A stretch of 49,292 nucleotides of DNA from Paraglaciecola polaris LMG 21857 (GTDB lineage: Bacteria > Pseudomonadota > Gammaproteobacteria > Enterobacterales > Alteromonadaceae). Every line of letters begins with the position of its first letter. Position 1 is the first letter of the stretch. The DNA lies in contig NZ_BAER01000013.1 in assembly GCF_000315055.1 (NCBI RefSeq), forward strand, positions 1 through 49,292, read 5' to 3'. The translations under genes and the position numbers were made by a program. Below are positions 25,461 to 34,007 of the stretch, in pieces. The notes beneath the pieces are model-generated. The model was not told the DNA's origin, did no database searches, and saw only the letters and a list, made by a program, of their open reading frames with translations.

Positions 25461-27332
25461 TTAATTGGAAAAGTCATCACATAGTATTTCGGAATCCTTT
25501 ACGCCTTGATTTTTCAGCATAACAATAGTGTCTAACATCATTTTTCTAGGGCCACATAAATAAAATTCAAGTTGGTTTAAATTTCCAAGCGTAAGAAATG
25601 AATGCTCTATTATCTGCTGTACATAACCAGTTTCACCGTGCCAATCTGATTCGGGTTTTGATAACACAGGTGTAAAATAAAAGTTTTGATGTTCAGAGGA
25701 AAGTTTTTCAAATAGCTCTCGATGAATTAAATCAATTTTATGACGTGCCCCAAAGTAAAAGTGCATATTTTGTTGGCATTTAAGTTTTTCTAACTGTTCC
25801 AGAATTATCGATTTGAGTGGAGCCATTCCCGAGCCTGCCCCTATCATAACCATTGTTTTTGTAACGTCATGCTGCGAGTCTTTAACATGAAATTTTTCGA
25901 ACGGGCCAATCGCCTCAATGCTTTCGCCAGGCTGCATGTTACAAATGTAATTTGAGCCAAAGCCAGGGGATAAGTCTGCTTTAGGGGCAGGTTGCATTTT
26001 TATTAAGAAAACCAATTCATTTGTTTGAGTATCATAATTAGCCAGTGAATAGCAGCGGCTGATTGCTGGGTGTTTATAATTTAACTTTACAATAGGTTCC
26101 CAGAGTGGCTGAAACTCACTAGGAAGTGTTGGCGGCACGGCACTTCCCTTTGCAGCTGGAATATTAAACTGTATATAGGCACCCGCTTTGAAGTTTAGAG
26201 GTTTTTCGCTATTACGTTTAAAGCGTAACTCCTTTATATAAGGGCTCAAAAATTTTGAATGAGTTAATATTAACTTTTGTTTTTTTGCGTTGTGAGCCAA
26301 TAATTCAACTTCTTTAACTTCGCTGCTGTTATGTTGACAAGCGAGTCGATGACCCGCATCAATTTCGTCCTGAGTCAATAAAGCACGCTCTGCTGAATTA
26401 CAGCTTAAAGTGGGATTTAACTTTACCTTACATTGTCCACATGTACCCCCACCGCCACAAGTGGATGGAATAAGAATGTCATGTGCATTTAGGCTCTCCA
26501 TTAAGTTTTTATGACTAGAAATATTCAATTTAGCTAGTGATTGGTTTAATGGGTTTTTGACTGATACAGGATATTTTTTAGCTAAAAAGCGAATACGGTA
26601 ATTGCCGCCAAATGCTAATTGGATTGTCCAAATAAAGCCTGAGAGGCACAGCCAAAGAGTAATGAATGCAAATAGAATAATATGCCAACTATTGAACCCG
26701 CCAACACCGTTATAATCCATAAAATGCAACATGAAGAAAAAGTCAGCTAAACGTTTGTCGTCATCACTATGGGAGATCAATTCGCCAGTTCGTGCGTCAA
26801 CGTACACACTTGTATTAACATTATCGCCGAAGTTGATTTGCCAAACTTGGTTTTTCTCTCTTACCATGTCGTCTATGGGCGGCGTCAACTTTGTTGCTGA
26901 TAATAGTTCTCCTGGGCCATTATATGAGCGATTGGCGATATATGTAGCTAACTCGGCATCAATCATTTTTGGTTGGCCTGTATAAGCATCGACAAGGGTA
27001 TAATCACTCACGAAATGCCGTCTCAATCCTTTGTGGTGAGTTAACAAGTAGTAAGGCTTTTCTTGTAAAGAAATAAACTTAATTGATTGGGTAGGGAGTG
27101 GAACCGAACCGCTGTTTGCTCGAATATTTTCTAAAATAGCCTGTGGATCTTTAAGTTTAGGCTGGTATGCGGCGAGTGATCTTGCCACTGATGGAATTTT
27201 GTTCTGATACTGGTCTCCGTGAATTTTATTCACATCCATAATATTGAAATAAAAACCACTTAATAACCAAATTAGTAACTGTATTCCCACTAAAACGGAG
27301 GCCCATTTATGTATCAATTTGATAAGCTGCAT
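25461..27332 (-). CDS. PepSY membrane protein fused to NqrF-like ferredoxin reductase
   Basis: Membrane flavo-iron-sulfur protein of 623 residues. Residues 1-240 are a PepSY-type unit with membrane helices near 8-30 and 214-238 enclosing a periplasmic part. Residues about 265-345 are a plant-type ferredoxin with 2Fe-2S cysteines C292, C298, C301 (C-G-G-G-G-T-C-G-Q-C) and C332. Residues 350-623 are a FAD/NAD(P)H reductase with R-C-Y-S-L-A-N-Y (426-433), G-A-G-S-G-M-A-P-L (498-506) and C-G-P (593-595), ending D-D-F-S-N. The last two parts resemble NqrF. Electrons would pass from NAD(P)H through FAD and 2Fe-2S to a periplasmic or membrane acceptor, perhaps Fe(III). ATG 27332 is preferred over GTG 27338 because AAGGAGG lies 7 nt upstream. 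It follows the smaller PepSY gene by 2 nt. Confidence 0.85.
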   Translation of the reverse strand: MQLIKLIHKWASVLVGIQLLIWLLSGFYFNIMDVNKIHGDQYQNKIPSVARSLAAYQPKLKDPQAILENIRANSGSVPLPTQSIKFISLQEKPYYLLTHHKGLRRHFVSDYTLVDAYTGQPKMIDAELATYIANRSYNGPGELLSATKLTPPIDDMVREKNQVWQINFGDNVNTSVYVDARTGELISHSDDDKRLADFFFMLHFMDYNGVGGFNSWHIILFAFITLWLCLSGFIWTIQLAFGGNYRIRFLAKKYPVSVKNPLNQSLAKLNISSHKNLMESLNAHDILIPSTCGGGGTCGQCKVKLNPTLSCNSAERALLTQDEIDAGHRLACQHNSSEVKEVELLAHNAKKQKLILTHSKFLSPYIKELRFKRNSEKPLNFKAGAYIQFNIPAAKGSAVPPTLPSEFQPLWEPIVKLNYKHPAISRCYSLANYDTQTNELVFLIKMQPAPKADLSPGFGSNYICNMQPGESIEAIGPFEKFHVKDSQHDVTKTMVMIGAGSGMAPLKSIILEQLEKLKCQQNMHFYFGARHKIDLIHRELFEKLSSEHQNFYFTPVLSKPESDWHGETGYVQQIIEHSFLTLGNLNQLEFYLCGPRKMMLDTIVMLKNQGVKDSEILCDDFSN

Positions 27333-27334
27333 CT

Positions 27335-28030
27335 TCACGCCTCCTTAGCTTTACGTAGAACCGTAAAGTAACTTAATCCCAAACCCAGTAAACATGCGCC
27401 AATACTGAATAAAGTTAGCCAAAAAAGCAGCCAATTGTCGTGTTCGCGATTATTGTAATCAGCCAAGTGAAAGCGAAACATCCAGTCGAATATTCGCCAA
27501 AAATTGTGACGGTAACGAACTAATTTGCCTGATTCTGCAGAGATGTAGATTGAAGGGCTACTAAAGGCATCATAGTCAATTCGATATGCCGGTAAAAATT
27601 TTTTGTTTAATCCGTAAGGTGGGTTTTGTGTAATTAAGTTAATTTCTTTTACTGCAGATGTACCGCTGTAATAGTAATTTGAGATTTCCGTTGCCCGCTT
27701 TTCGCCAAATGGAGCAAGGCGTTCACCTGTAAGGGCACTGAGTAACAGTTGTTGCTTACCATTGATCACATGATAAACAGTTTGGCCGGCTAGCGTTGCC
27801 AATTCAATATCGGTAGCTCCAGGGTATAAAGCTAAAATATCAGTCAGAGTGAATTTAACATCCTCAGAGTCGATATTTGGTTGATGCTCTTTAATTAAGT
27901 TGTTGCCATGAATATAGTTAAGGTCAATCACTACCATATATGTACCAGTGACTGACCAAATGACAAATTGAGTACCTAAAAACAGCATCATCCACTTATG
28001 ATATTGACGGATCTTATTTACTAACTTCAT
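27335..28030 (-). CDS. PepSY-domain inner-membrane protein
   Basis: Protein of 231 residues with an N-terminal helix (W-M-M-L-F-L-G-T-Q-F-V-I-W-S-V-T-G), a periplasmic region of about 150 residues with two PepSY-like segments (Y-R-I-D-Y-D-A-F and Y-I-S-A-E-S-G-K-L-V) and a C-terminal helix (W-L-L-F-W-L-T-L-F-S-I-G-A-C-L-L-G). It parallels the first 240 residues of the fusion protein encoded next (shared H-K-W, I-H-G, R-x-H-L/F-x-D-Y-N), so the two probably arose by duplication and may form a heteromeric membrane complex. H-K-W and the later H-x-D-Y-N resemble the haem or metal positions of PepSY-associated TM proteins (inference). It is the first gene of the operon. Confidence 0.8.
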   Translation of the reverse strand: MKLVNKIRQYHKWMMLFLGTQFVIWSVTGTYMVVIDLNYIHGNNLIKEHQPNIDSEDVKFTLTDILALYPGATDIELATLAGQTVYHVINGKQQLLLSALTGERLAPFGEKRATEISNYYYSGTSAVKEINLITQNPPYGLNKKFLPAYRIDYDAFSSPSIYISAESGKLVRYRHNFWRIFDWMFRFHLADYNNREHDNWLLFWLTLFSIGACLLGLGLSYFTVLRKAKEA

Positions 28031-28242
28031 CCACTTTAACCTTCAACTTTAATTTCTAAGATAGGGCAGGCCTGTCACTTTTGGCACCGCTTAATATGGG
28101 TCTTTAACAAGCGCGAACGCATTATTGTATTTTTATCTTTGAGTATTCAAACATTGGAACTCTTTTTTGGCTCAATTAAACATCTTTTATATGTCTTTTT
28201 CTTTTTTTACTCTATATTACAATGGTTTAGGAGGAGTCTAGT
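28031..28242. promoter_or_regulatory. Divergent promoter region of the island operons
   Basis: AT-rich 212-bp gap between the PepSY operon (minus) and the small ORF/regulator unit (plus). Long T-runs and a TATATT-like box near 28211 are visible. I cannot define promoter elements precisely. Confidence 0.4.
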
Positions 28243-28392
28243 ATGGAAGGTGTGGTTGCCTATTTGGGATTATTAAATGGTTTGAAGCCTCCAGATTTAT
28301 GTTTTAAATACTTGTTGTGCTACGTAGAAATTTTATTCTTGTTCAAATTGGGATATATTATCCAGCGAAAAATTTTGCAACCTTTTAGCTAA
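28243..28392 (+). CDS. 49-residue hydrophobic small protein ahead of CadC-like gene
   Basis: Frame of 50 codons including stop, opening M-E-G-V-V-A-Y-L-G-L-L-N-G-L-K-P-P and continuing with a hydrophobic stretch (Y-L-L-C-Y-V-E-I-L-F-L-F-K-L-G-Y-I-I) before a basic end (Q-R-K-I-L-Q-P-F-S). AGGAGGAG (28229-28236) lies 6 nt before the ATG, the best ribosome-binding site in this part of the window, which argues that it is translated. It ends 27 bp before the regulator start, so both are probably on one mRNA. It could be a single-helix membrane partner of the membrane-bound regulator or a leader peptide. It is too short for usual gene-calling cut-offs and no family is recognised. Confidence 0.55.
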   Translation: MEGVVAYLGLLNGLKPPDLCFKYLLCYVEILFLFKLGYIIQRKILQPFS

Positions 28393-28419
28393 CCTATTGA
28401 TTTGAAGTGATGTCTACGC

Positions 28420-30540
28420 ATGGCAGTATATGGTCCGTTTAAACTTGAGTCGTGCATAATCAAACCTCACGATTATTCTATAAAATTTCCCGATGGCCAG
28501 GCAAAATTACTGCAACCTAAATTTATCTATGTATTAGCCTACTTAGCCGAACATTTTCCTCGATTAGTTACCCGAGAAGAGTTAATTGAAGAGATATGGG
28601 ACGGGAATTTCCCGGTGGGAGAAAAAGCCCTTACTAATGCTATCTGGAATTTGCGCAATGAATTTAAGCAATTCGAGAATATTAATCTCGAAACTGTACG
28701 TAGAAAGGGTTATCGATTATTAACAAAACCAGAATATATCTATCCGGATAATGAAAGTTGTAGTGAGAGTGTTGCTGCAGATAAAGTCAATAAACAAGCT
28801 GGTGTTTTAGGCAAAAAAATTGCTGTTTCTGCCGTTGCAGTGGTGATCATCACTTTACTTTGGCAACTTATATCGCAATCAATTATAACAAAAAACACTG
28901 ATATCGTAAGCTTGACCTCAGAGCCTGGGCGCGAGGTTTATCCTATGGTATCGCCTGATGAACGTTATTTGATTTTTACTTGGCGTCACATTACTGGCTC
29001 ACCAAATTTATATATTAAAGACCTTAGCGATACGTTGTCAAAATCAAGGCAAATTACCTTTACTGAAAATTATGAGGGGCGAGCAGTTTGGCATCCCAAT
29101 AGTGAGGTGGTTTACTTCCAGCGCAAACATTGGGATTTCAAGCGTTGTGATGTTGTCCGGTTAAACATTGTTACTATGGTGGAGAAAAAAATTGCCACAT
29201 GTGATGCTGAAAAAGATTTTTCGTTGGCAATTTCAGCTGACGGCGTTTTTTTAGCTTATGTGGTTAAAAAACAAAGTAATCAACACCTTAACGTCAAGTT
29301 AATCAATCTTAATAGTAATGCGATGGAAGCTACACTTTTACCATGTCATCAAAAATGCAATTTCCAGGATTTGGATTTAGCTTTTTCACCTGATGGTCAG
29401 CAATTAGCCTTATCTCGTACTGCAAGTGACGGCATGAACGAAGACATATTTCTATATAATTTAAACAAGCGAAAATTACAACATCTTGTCGCTACTGAAG
29501 GGCGTTTACGCGGTTTAACTTGGCATCCAGATGGCGAACGTATTCTTTATGGTGGGGAAGAGTCAGGACAACGGAACGCTTATCTTGTTGCTTTAAGGGA
29601 TAGAAAAACAGTTAACCTTAATGTTCCTGGTTTTAGTTATCCAAGTTTCATTCCTAACAGTCATCAGGTTGTTTATCACAGCCGTGAAGACATCAGTAAA
29701 CTGTCCACATTGGACTTAAGTGAAGCAACTGGTGCGACACTTTTTCCACTGATACATTCCAATTATATCTATAAAGACCCTCATTATAGTGAGGCAAATA
29801 ACAGCATAGCCTTTATTTCTACGGAATCGGGTTATGAAGAGATTTGGAGTGCTGATCCCGACGGAAGTAATCGAAAACAACTGACTAAATTGAAAAGACA
29901 TCTGTCGTCTCCAAGGTGGTCACATAATGGTAGATATATTGCGTTTTTAGCGCCAGATAAAGAAACTAAGCGCAGTGCCTTGTTTGTACTTAATCTTAAA
30001 GAAAGTAACCTGATCCAGATGGATAGTAAATTTGAACAGTACTTTAGGCCTTCTTGGTTACGAGACGATAGCGGGCTTATTGCGGGCGCTAAGTTTAAGG
30101 GCAGTTCAGCGCTTTATGGTTTTCCAATAAATGAAAGTCCACCTTACGTCATCATAAATCAATCGATAACTTACGCAGAGCAAGCGGAAAACGGTGATAT
30201 ATGGTTTTCTAAAGGCCGTAATCTTGGCTTGTGGCGGTATTCTTCACTTAATAAAGCAGATAAGCCAATACAGGTACTCAGCGATAAGGTGTTTCAGGTT
30301 GAACATCACTGGGAGTTAACCAAGGATGGCGTTTTTTTCCAGCATGATTACGCTAATTACCATCAAATACAGTATTTTAATTTTAATACCCAAGAAATTA
30401 TAACGCTGGTAAAACTGCCATTTGGCACCATTTCCCGTAAGTCATCCATTACTTATATTCCTAATCTCAAAAAACTTGTGATTGCCGAGCAAGAATTTGT
30501 TAATACAGATATAAAACAGTTATCTCATTCAAGTTTATAA
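28420..30540 (+). CDS. CadC-like membrane regulator with TolB/WD40-type sensor
   Basis: One-component regulator of 706 residues. Residues 1-102 are an OmpR-type winged helix (L-V-T-R-E-E-L-I-E-E-I-W, then the recognition helix A-L-T-N-A-I-W-N-L-R and the wing V-R-R-K-G-Y-R-L). A single membrane helix lies at about 133-153. The rest is a periplasmic beta-propeller with repeated TolB-type turns: S-P-D-E-R-Y-L-I-F, W-H-P-N-S-E-V-V-Y, S-P-D-G-Q-Q-L-A-L, W-H-P-D-G-E-R-I-L, W-S-H-N-G-R-Y-I-A. Such CadC-like proteins sense an envelope signal and bind DNA while anchored in the membrane. Position between the reductase operon and a TonB receptor suggests it controls one or both. The ligand is unknown. 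Confidence 0.85.
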   Translation: MAVYGPFKLESCIIKPHDYSIKFPDGQAKLLQPKFIYVLAYLAEHFPRLVTREELIEEIWDGNFPVGEKALTNAIWNLRNEFKQFENINLETVRRKGYRLLTKPEYIYPDNESCSESVAADKVNKQAGVLGKKIAVSAVAVVIITLLWQLISQSIITKNTDIVSLTSEPGREVYPMVSPDERYLIFTWRHITGSPNLYIKDLSDTLSKSRQITFTENYEGRAVWHPNSEVVYFQRKHWDFKRCDVVRLNIVTMVEKKIATCDAEKDFSLAISADGVFLAYVVKKQSNQHLNVKLINLNSNAMEATLLPCHQKCNFQDLDLAFSPDGQQLALSRTASDGMNEDIFLYNLNKRKLQHLVATEGRLRGLTWHPDGERILYGGEESGQRNAYLVALRDRKTVNLNVPGFSYPSFIPNSHQVVYHSREDISKLSTLDLSEATGATLFPLIHSNYIYKDPHYSEANNSIAFISTESGYEEIWSADPDGSNRKQLTKLKRHLSSPRWSHNGRYIAFLAPDKETKRSALFVLNLKESNLIQMDSKFEQYFRPSWLRDDSGLIAGAKFKGSSALYGFPINESPPYVIINQSITYAEQAENGDIWFSKGRNLGLWRYSSLNKADKPIQVLSDKVFQVEHHWELTKDGVFFQHDYANYHQIQYFNFNTQEIITLVKLPFGTISRKSSITYIPNLKKLVIAEQEFVNTDIKQLSHSSL

Positions 30541-30983
30541 AAAGTGTAAATACTCAAAAGTAAAGTCTAATGGCAGCTCAATGTATGGGGAGAGTTTAAA
30601 ATTTTTACCTCTATCCCAGTCGTTGATTCATTGTATTAATGACCTTTGAGTGAATGCAGCAAAAACATTCGATCGAAAACTGTCATTCCTCATCTCCACT
30701 TAAAACCTTTTGAAAACCAATACGGGTGTGCGGAGATGTTAGTCACAGTTAACTATTTTGTGATTGTAAATATCCAGAGCCAATCTTGAGAACAACTTTA
30801 ACTCATTGTATTAAAAGAAAAAGATAAATAAAAGACATACAATAGAGCTTAAAAAGAGACTCGATATTTGAGTTTTACTTTCGTTCGAATTACTACTGGT
30901 GTGGGTTAAATTGACGTGCTCAATAAAAGCAACTCTGGGAAAAGGTAAAGCAGTAAAATAAATGTAATTCTTTGGGGATTAAA
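30541..30983. promoter_or_regulatory. Regulatory region of island TonB receptor
   Basis: 443 bp without a gene. The 12-mer TCATTGTATTAA occurs exactly twice in direct orientation, at 30628-30639 and 30803-30814. These may be binding sites of the CadC-like regulator upstream (inference). No terminator hairpin with a T-run was found directly after the regulator. Confidence 0.45.
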
Positions 30984-33791
30984 ATGTACAGAAAAAAAAT
31001 AAATATAATGGACAAAAAACTATCCTTAATCACTATATCACTATTAACCGCACTTGGTACAGCGACAGCTGACGAAAGTGCAGTAGATGATCGGGTTGCG
31101 GTTGAACGAATTCAAATCACTGGTTCTAGTATCAAACGAACAGATATCGAGGGAGCTTTACCCTTAGCAACTATTTCTGCAGAAGACATTGCCAATTCTG
31201 GCGTCACTTCAGTATCAGAGTTAATTCAAAAAATACCTGCGATGCAAGGGTATCAAGTCGGAGCTCAGTCTGTTGGTGGCGGGGATAGCAGTGGTAACAA
31301 TGGTAAACAAACTGTGTCACTGAGAGACCTTGGCGGTTCCTATACGCTAGTGTTACTCAATGGACGTCGTATGGCCTCTGCAGATAGTGGCGGCACAGTC
31401 GATATTAGTTCCATTCCGCTCGCGGCGATTAAACGAGTAGACGTGTTGATGGATGGCGCCTCAGCGTTATATGGCTCTGACGCAATTGCGGGTGTGGTTA
31501 ATTTCATCATGAAAGATGATTTTCAGGGCCTAACGGTCAGTGCGCGAGCTGACAAACCACAAGAAACTGGCGGCGAAAGTTCTGAATTCAGTATTACGGG
31601 GGGATTTGGTAACTTAAATTCGGATGGTTTCAATGTTTTGATGACTTATAGTCATTCAGAAAATGAAAATTTACGCTCGCTTGATCGTGAGTTTGGTAAA
31701 ACCGGTATTGTGCCGTTTAATTACAACGGTGAAGATTTATTTTTATTACGCGCTTCATCGAATGCCATTCCAGCAAATTTATATTTAACCTTTGATCAAG
31801 AAATCGATGGCTCAACCAGTAAAGCATATAATCCATATGCAGAAATCAACGGTGAATGTGCGCAATATAACTACGCTTCAGGCTCTACTTGTATCTATGA
31901 CTATACTGAGAATCTAGAAATCTCGCCTGAAAGTGAAAGCGATAACTTGTATCTACAAGGCAGTGTTTATTTAAATGATAATACCGAATTATATGCCTCA
32001 GGTAGTTATTCAACCTACAGTATAACAACCCGCATTGCGGCTAATACACTCAATAATTACAAGTTTGAATTGGACTCGCCTTTTGTCACTAACTTGGTTC
32101 AACCTTTGTTAACTGATGCACAATATGATGCACTTGCTGATGTTAAAATCCGCTGGCGTACGCGTCCTGCTGGCAGTCGTTCTAACGAATATGACACTGA
32201 TACTTTCAATTTTACAACTGGCTTACGAGGTGACTATGGCGATGTTTCTTATGATTTTGCGTTAACCCAAGCAAATAGTACCCGTGACAGAAACATGGTT
32301 TCCGGTTATTTAATTACAGATCAACTATCTGCTTTGCTAGATAGCGGGGCGATTGATGTATTTGCCAGACCTGAACAATTATCCGAAAGCATGAATGAAG
32401 CATTACGCGCGATTACTTACAGTGGTAACTGGGATACCCTCAAAACTAAAACAAGTGCTATTGAAGGCAGTGCCTCAGCTCCAGCTTTTGAATTGCCAGC
32501 TGGTCTTGTTTATGTCGGAGGGGGATTTGACTACCGGGAAAATGAGTTTATTAGTGTTACCAGTCAGGCTAATAAGGACTCGATATTAACAGGCTCACCA
32601 GACGCCGAGTATGACTTGTCTAGAGAGACTTATGGTGTTTACCTTGAAGCTGTTGCGCCTATTATTGATGGCTTAGAAGTTACCACTGCGGTTCGTTACG
32701 ATAATATCGGTGCGGTTAATGATGGTAAACGTGCCGCGAATGCGCAGCAAGTTAACGATGATGCATCAGACACAACTTATAAAATATCTTTATCATATCG
32801 CCCAAATGATGATTTATTGCTACGAGGCTCGATTGGAACAGGCTTTAAATCTGCGTCAATGATCGATATTGCAGGGCCAAAAGTAGATGCAGGGGTCACA
32901 TCTCAAAACTATGATTGTCCTCTCGCCGCGTCACATCCATTAGCGCAATATTGTTTCCCGCAGTTATCGCAGTATGCGATTGCAACCTCAGGTAATGATG
33001 AACTGCAGCCAGAGACCTCAAAACAACGTTCAGCCGGTTTTGTTTATGCGCCTTCCAATGAGTTTAGCGTTAGTGTTGATTGGTGGCAGATTAATCTCAC
33101 CAATCAGGTTAAGAAAGTGACTCAACAGCAAATATTTGCGGATCCAGTTACCTACAATAGCCTTTATGGCACGCTTTTAAATGAGCTAAGTGGGGAGTTG
33201 GAAATTCAAGTATTGCAAGCGCCAGTAAACATTGGCAAATCGAATAACCAGGGGATAGATTGGGTTGTTTCCCTAGGGCATGATTTCTCTATGGTATACC
33301 TTCGTTCAACTTTGCGAGGTGCTTATATCCTTGAGAGTGAAACCTTACGAGTGGGTACGATAGATATCTATGACACCAGTCTAGGTAAATTTGGTACCGA
33401 TAGTAAAGTAACTTTTCCACACATTATCCAGTGGACTAATAATTTTAGTCATGGGGATTTTGCACACTCAATTAATCTAAACTATCGCAGTGGTTACGAG
33501 GATCAAACTTACTCGGCTAACGCTTCACAAATTCGCTATCAGTCTGATATTGATCAGCGCTTTGAACAGGCAATTGAACGTAATGTAAGTAGTTATCTGA
33601 CAGTTGATTATCTGACTCAATGGGATGTTAACGACAGTGCAAGTGTAGGTTTCGGTATCAAGAACTTACTTGATCGTCAGCCTCCATTATCTCTGCGTAG
33701 TTCAGGTGGTGGTTATCAAGTTGGTTATGACCCAAGATATGTTGACCAACTAGGCCGTACGTATTACTTAAAAGGGACGTATAGCTTTTAA
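30984..33791 (+). CDS. TonB-dependent receptor (island cargo)
   Basis: Outer-membrane receptor of about 935 residues. Signal peptide L-S-L-I-T-I-S-L-L-T-A-L-G-T-A-T-A, TonB-box region V-E-R-I-Q-I-T-G-S-S-I-K-R, and a plug with V-S-L-R-D-L-G, V-L-L-N-G-R-R and L-Y-G-S-D-A-I-A-G-V-V-N-F. The barrel ends Y-Y-L-K-G-T-Y-S-F. The R-D-L-G...N-G-R-R type is widespread in Xanthomonadales and Alteromonadales with varied substrates. Linkage to a PepSY/NqrF-like reductase favours iron-bearing or redox-active ligands, but this is inference. The frame is open from a TTG at 30972; ATG 30984 is chosen because GGGGA precedes it at suitable distance, and ATG 31008 is also possible. It ends at a bidirectional terminator. 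Confidence 0.88.
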   Translation: MYRKKINIMDKKLSLITISLLTALGTATADESAVDDRVAVERIQITGSSIKRTDIEGALPLATISAEDIANSGVTSVSELIQKIPAMQGYQVGAQSVGGGDSSGNNGKQTVSLRDLGGSYTLVLLNGRRMASADSGGTVDISSIPLAAIKRVDVLMDGASALYGSDAIAGVVNFIMKDDFQGLTVSARADKPQETGGESSEFSITGGFGNLNSDGFNVLMTYSHSENENLRSLDREFGKTGIVPFNYNGEDLFLLRASSNAIPANLYLTFDQEIDGSTSKAYNPYAEINGECAQYNYASGSTCIYDYTENLEISPESESDNLYLQGSVYLNDNTELYASGSYSTYSITTRIAANTLNNYKFELDSPFVTNLVQPLLTDAQYDALADVKIRWRTRPAGSRSNEYDTDTFNFTTGLRGDYGDVSYDFALTQANSTRDRNMVSGYLITDQLSALLDSGAIDVFARPEQLSESMNEALRAITYSGNWDTLKTKTSAIEGSASAPAFELPAGLVYVGGGFDYRENEFISVTSQANKDSILTGSPDAEYDLSRETYGVYLEAVAPIIDGLEVTTAVRYDNIGAVNDGKRAANAQQVNDDASDTTYKISLSYRPNDDLLLRGSIGTGFKSASMIDIAGPKVDAGVTSQNYDCPLAASHPLAQYCFPQLSQYAIATSGNDELQPETSKQRSAGFVYAPSNEFSVSVDWWQINLTNQVKKVTQQQIFADPVTYNSLYGTLLNELSGELEIQVLQAPVNIGKSNNQGIDWVVSLGHDFSMVYLRSTLRGAYILESETLRVGTIDIYDTSLGKFGTDSKVTFPHIIQWTNNFSHGDFAHSINLNYRSGYEDQTYSANASQIRYQSDIDQRFEQAIERNVSSYLTVDYLTQWDVNDSASVGFGIKNLLDRQPPLSLRSSGGGYQVGYDPRYVDQLGRTYYLKGTYSF

Positions 33792-33920
33792 TCGTTTGAG
33801 ATAGTTAATAAAGGTTCAGCCGAGCTATAAATATCAGGAATAAAATGAGTAGTCAAAATCACAGGTTATACTGGTGTATTTCTGGCTACTAAGGTTTGCA
33901 AGCCGCAACTCGAATAAAAC

Positions 33921-33953
33921 AAAAAGCCCGCAATATATTATTGCGGGCTTTTT
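33921..33953. terminator. Bidirectional terminator, TonB receptor / rimO
   Basis: Perfect 15-bp inverted repeat AAAAAGCCCGCAATA / TATTGCGGGCTTTTT with a 3-nt loop, between the convergent receptor and rimO genes. Confidence 0.95.
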
Positions 33954-34007
33954 AATAATTCTACAAAAAAACGATTTTAGTTAACGCTCATTTATATTTT
34001 TCCGGCA

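Noticed and set aside
25461-34007. Integrase, transposase or insertion sequence inside the rimO-flanked segment
   Set aside because: All sizeable frames are assigned to reductase, PepSY, regulator or receptor genes; none shows recombinase motifs.
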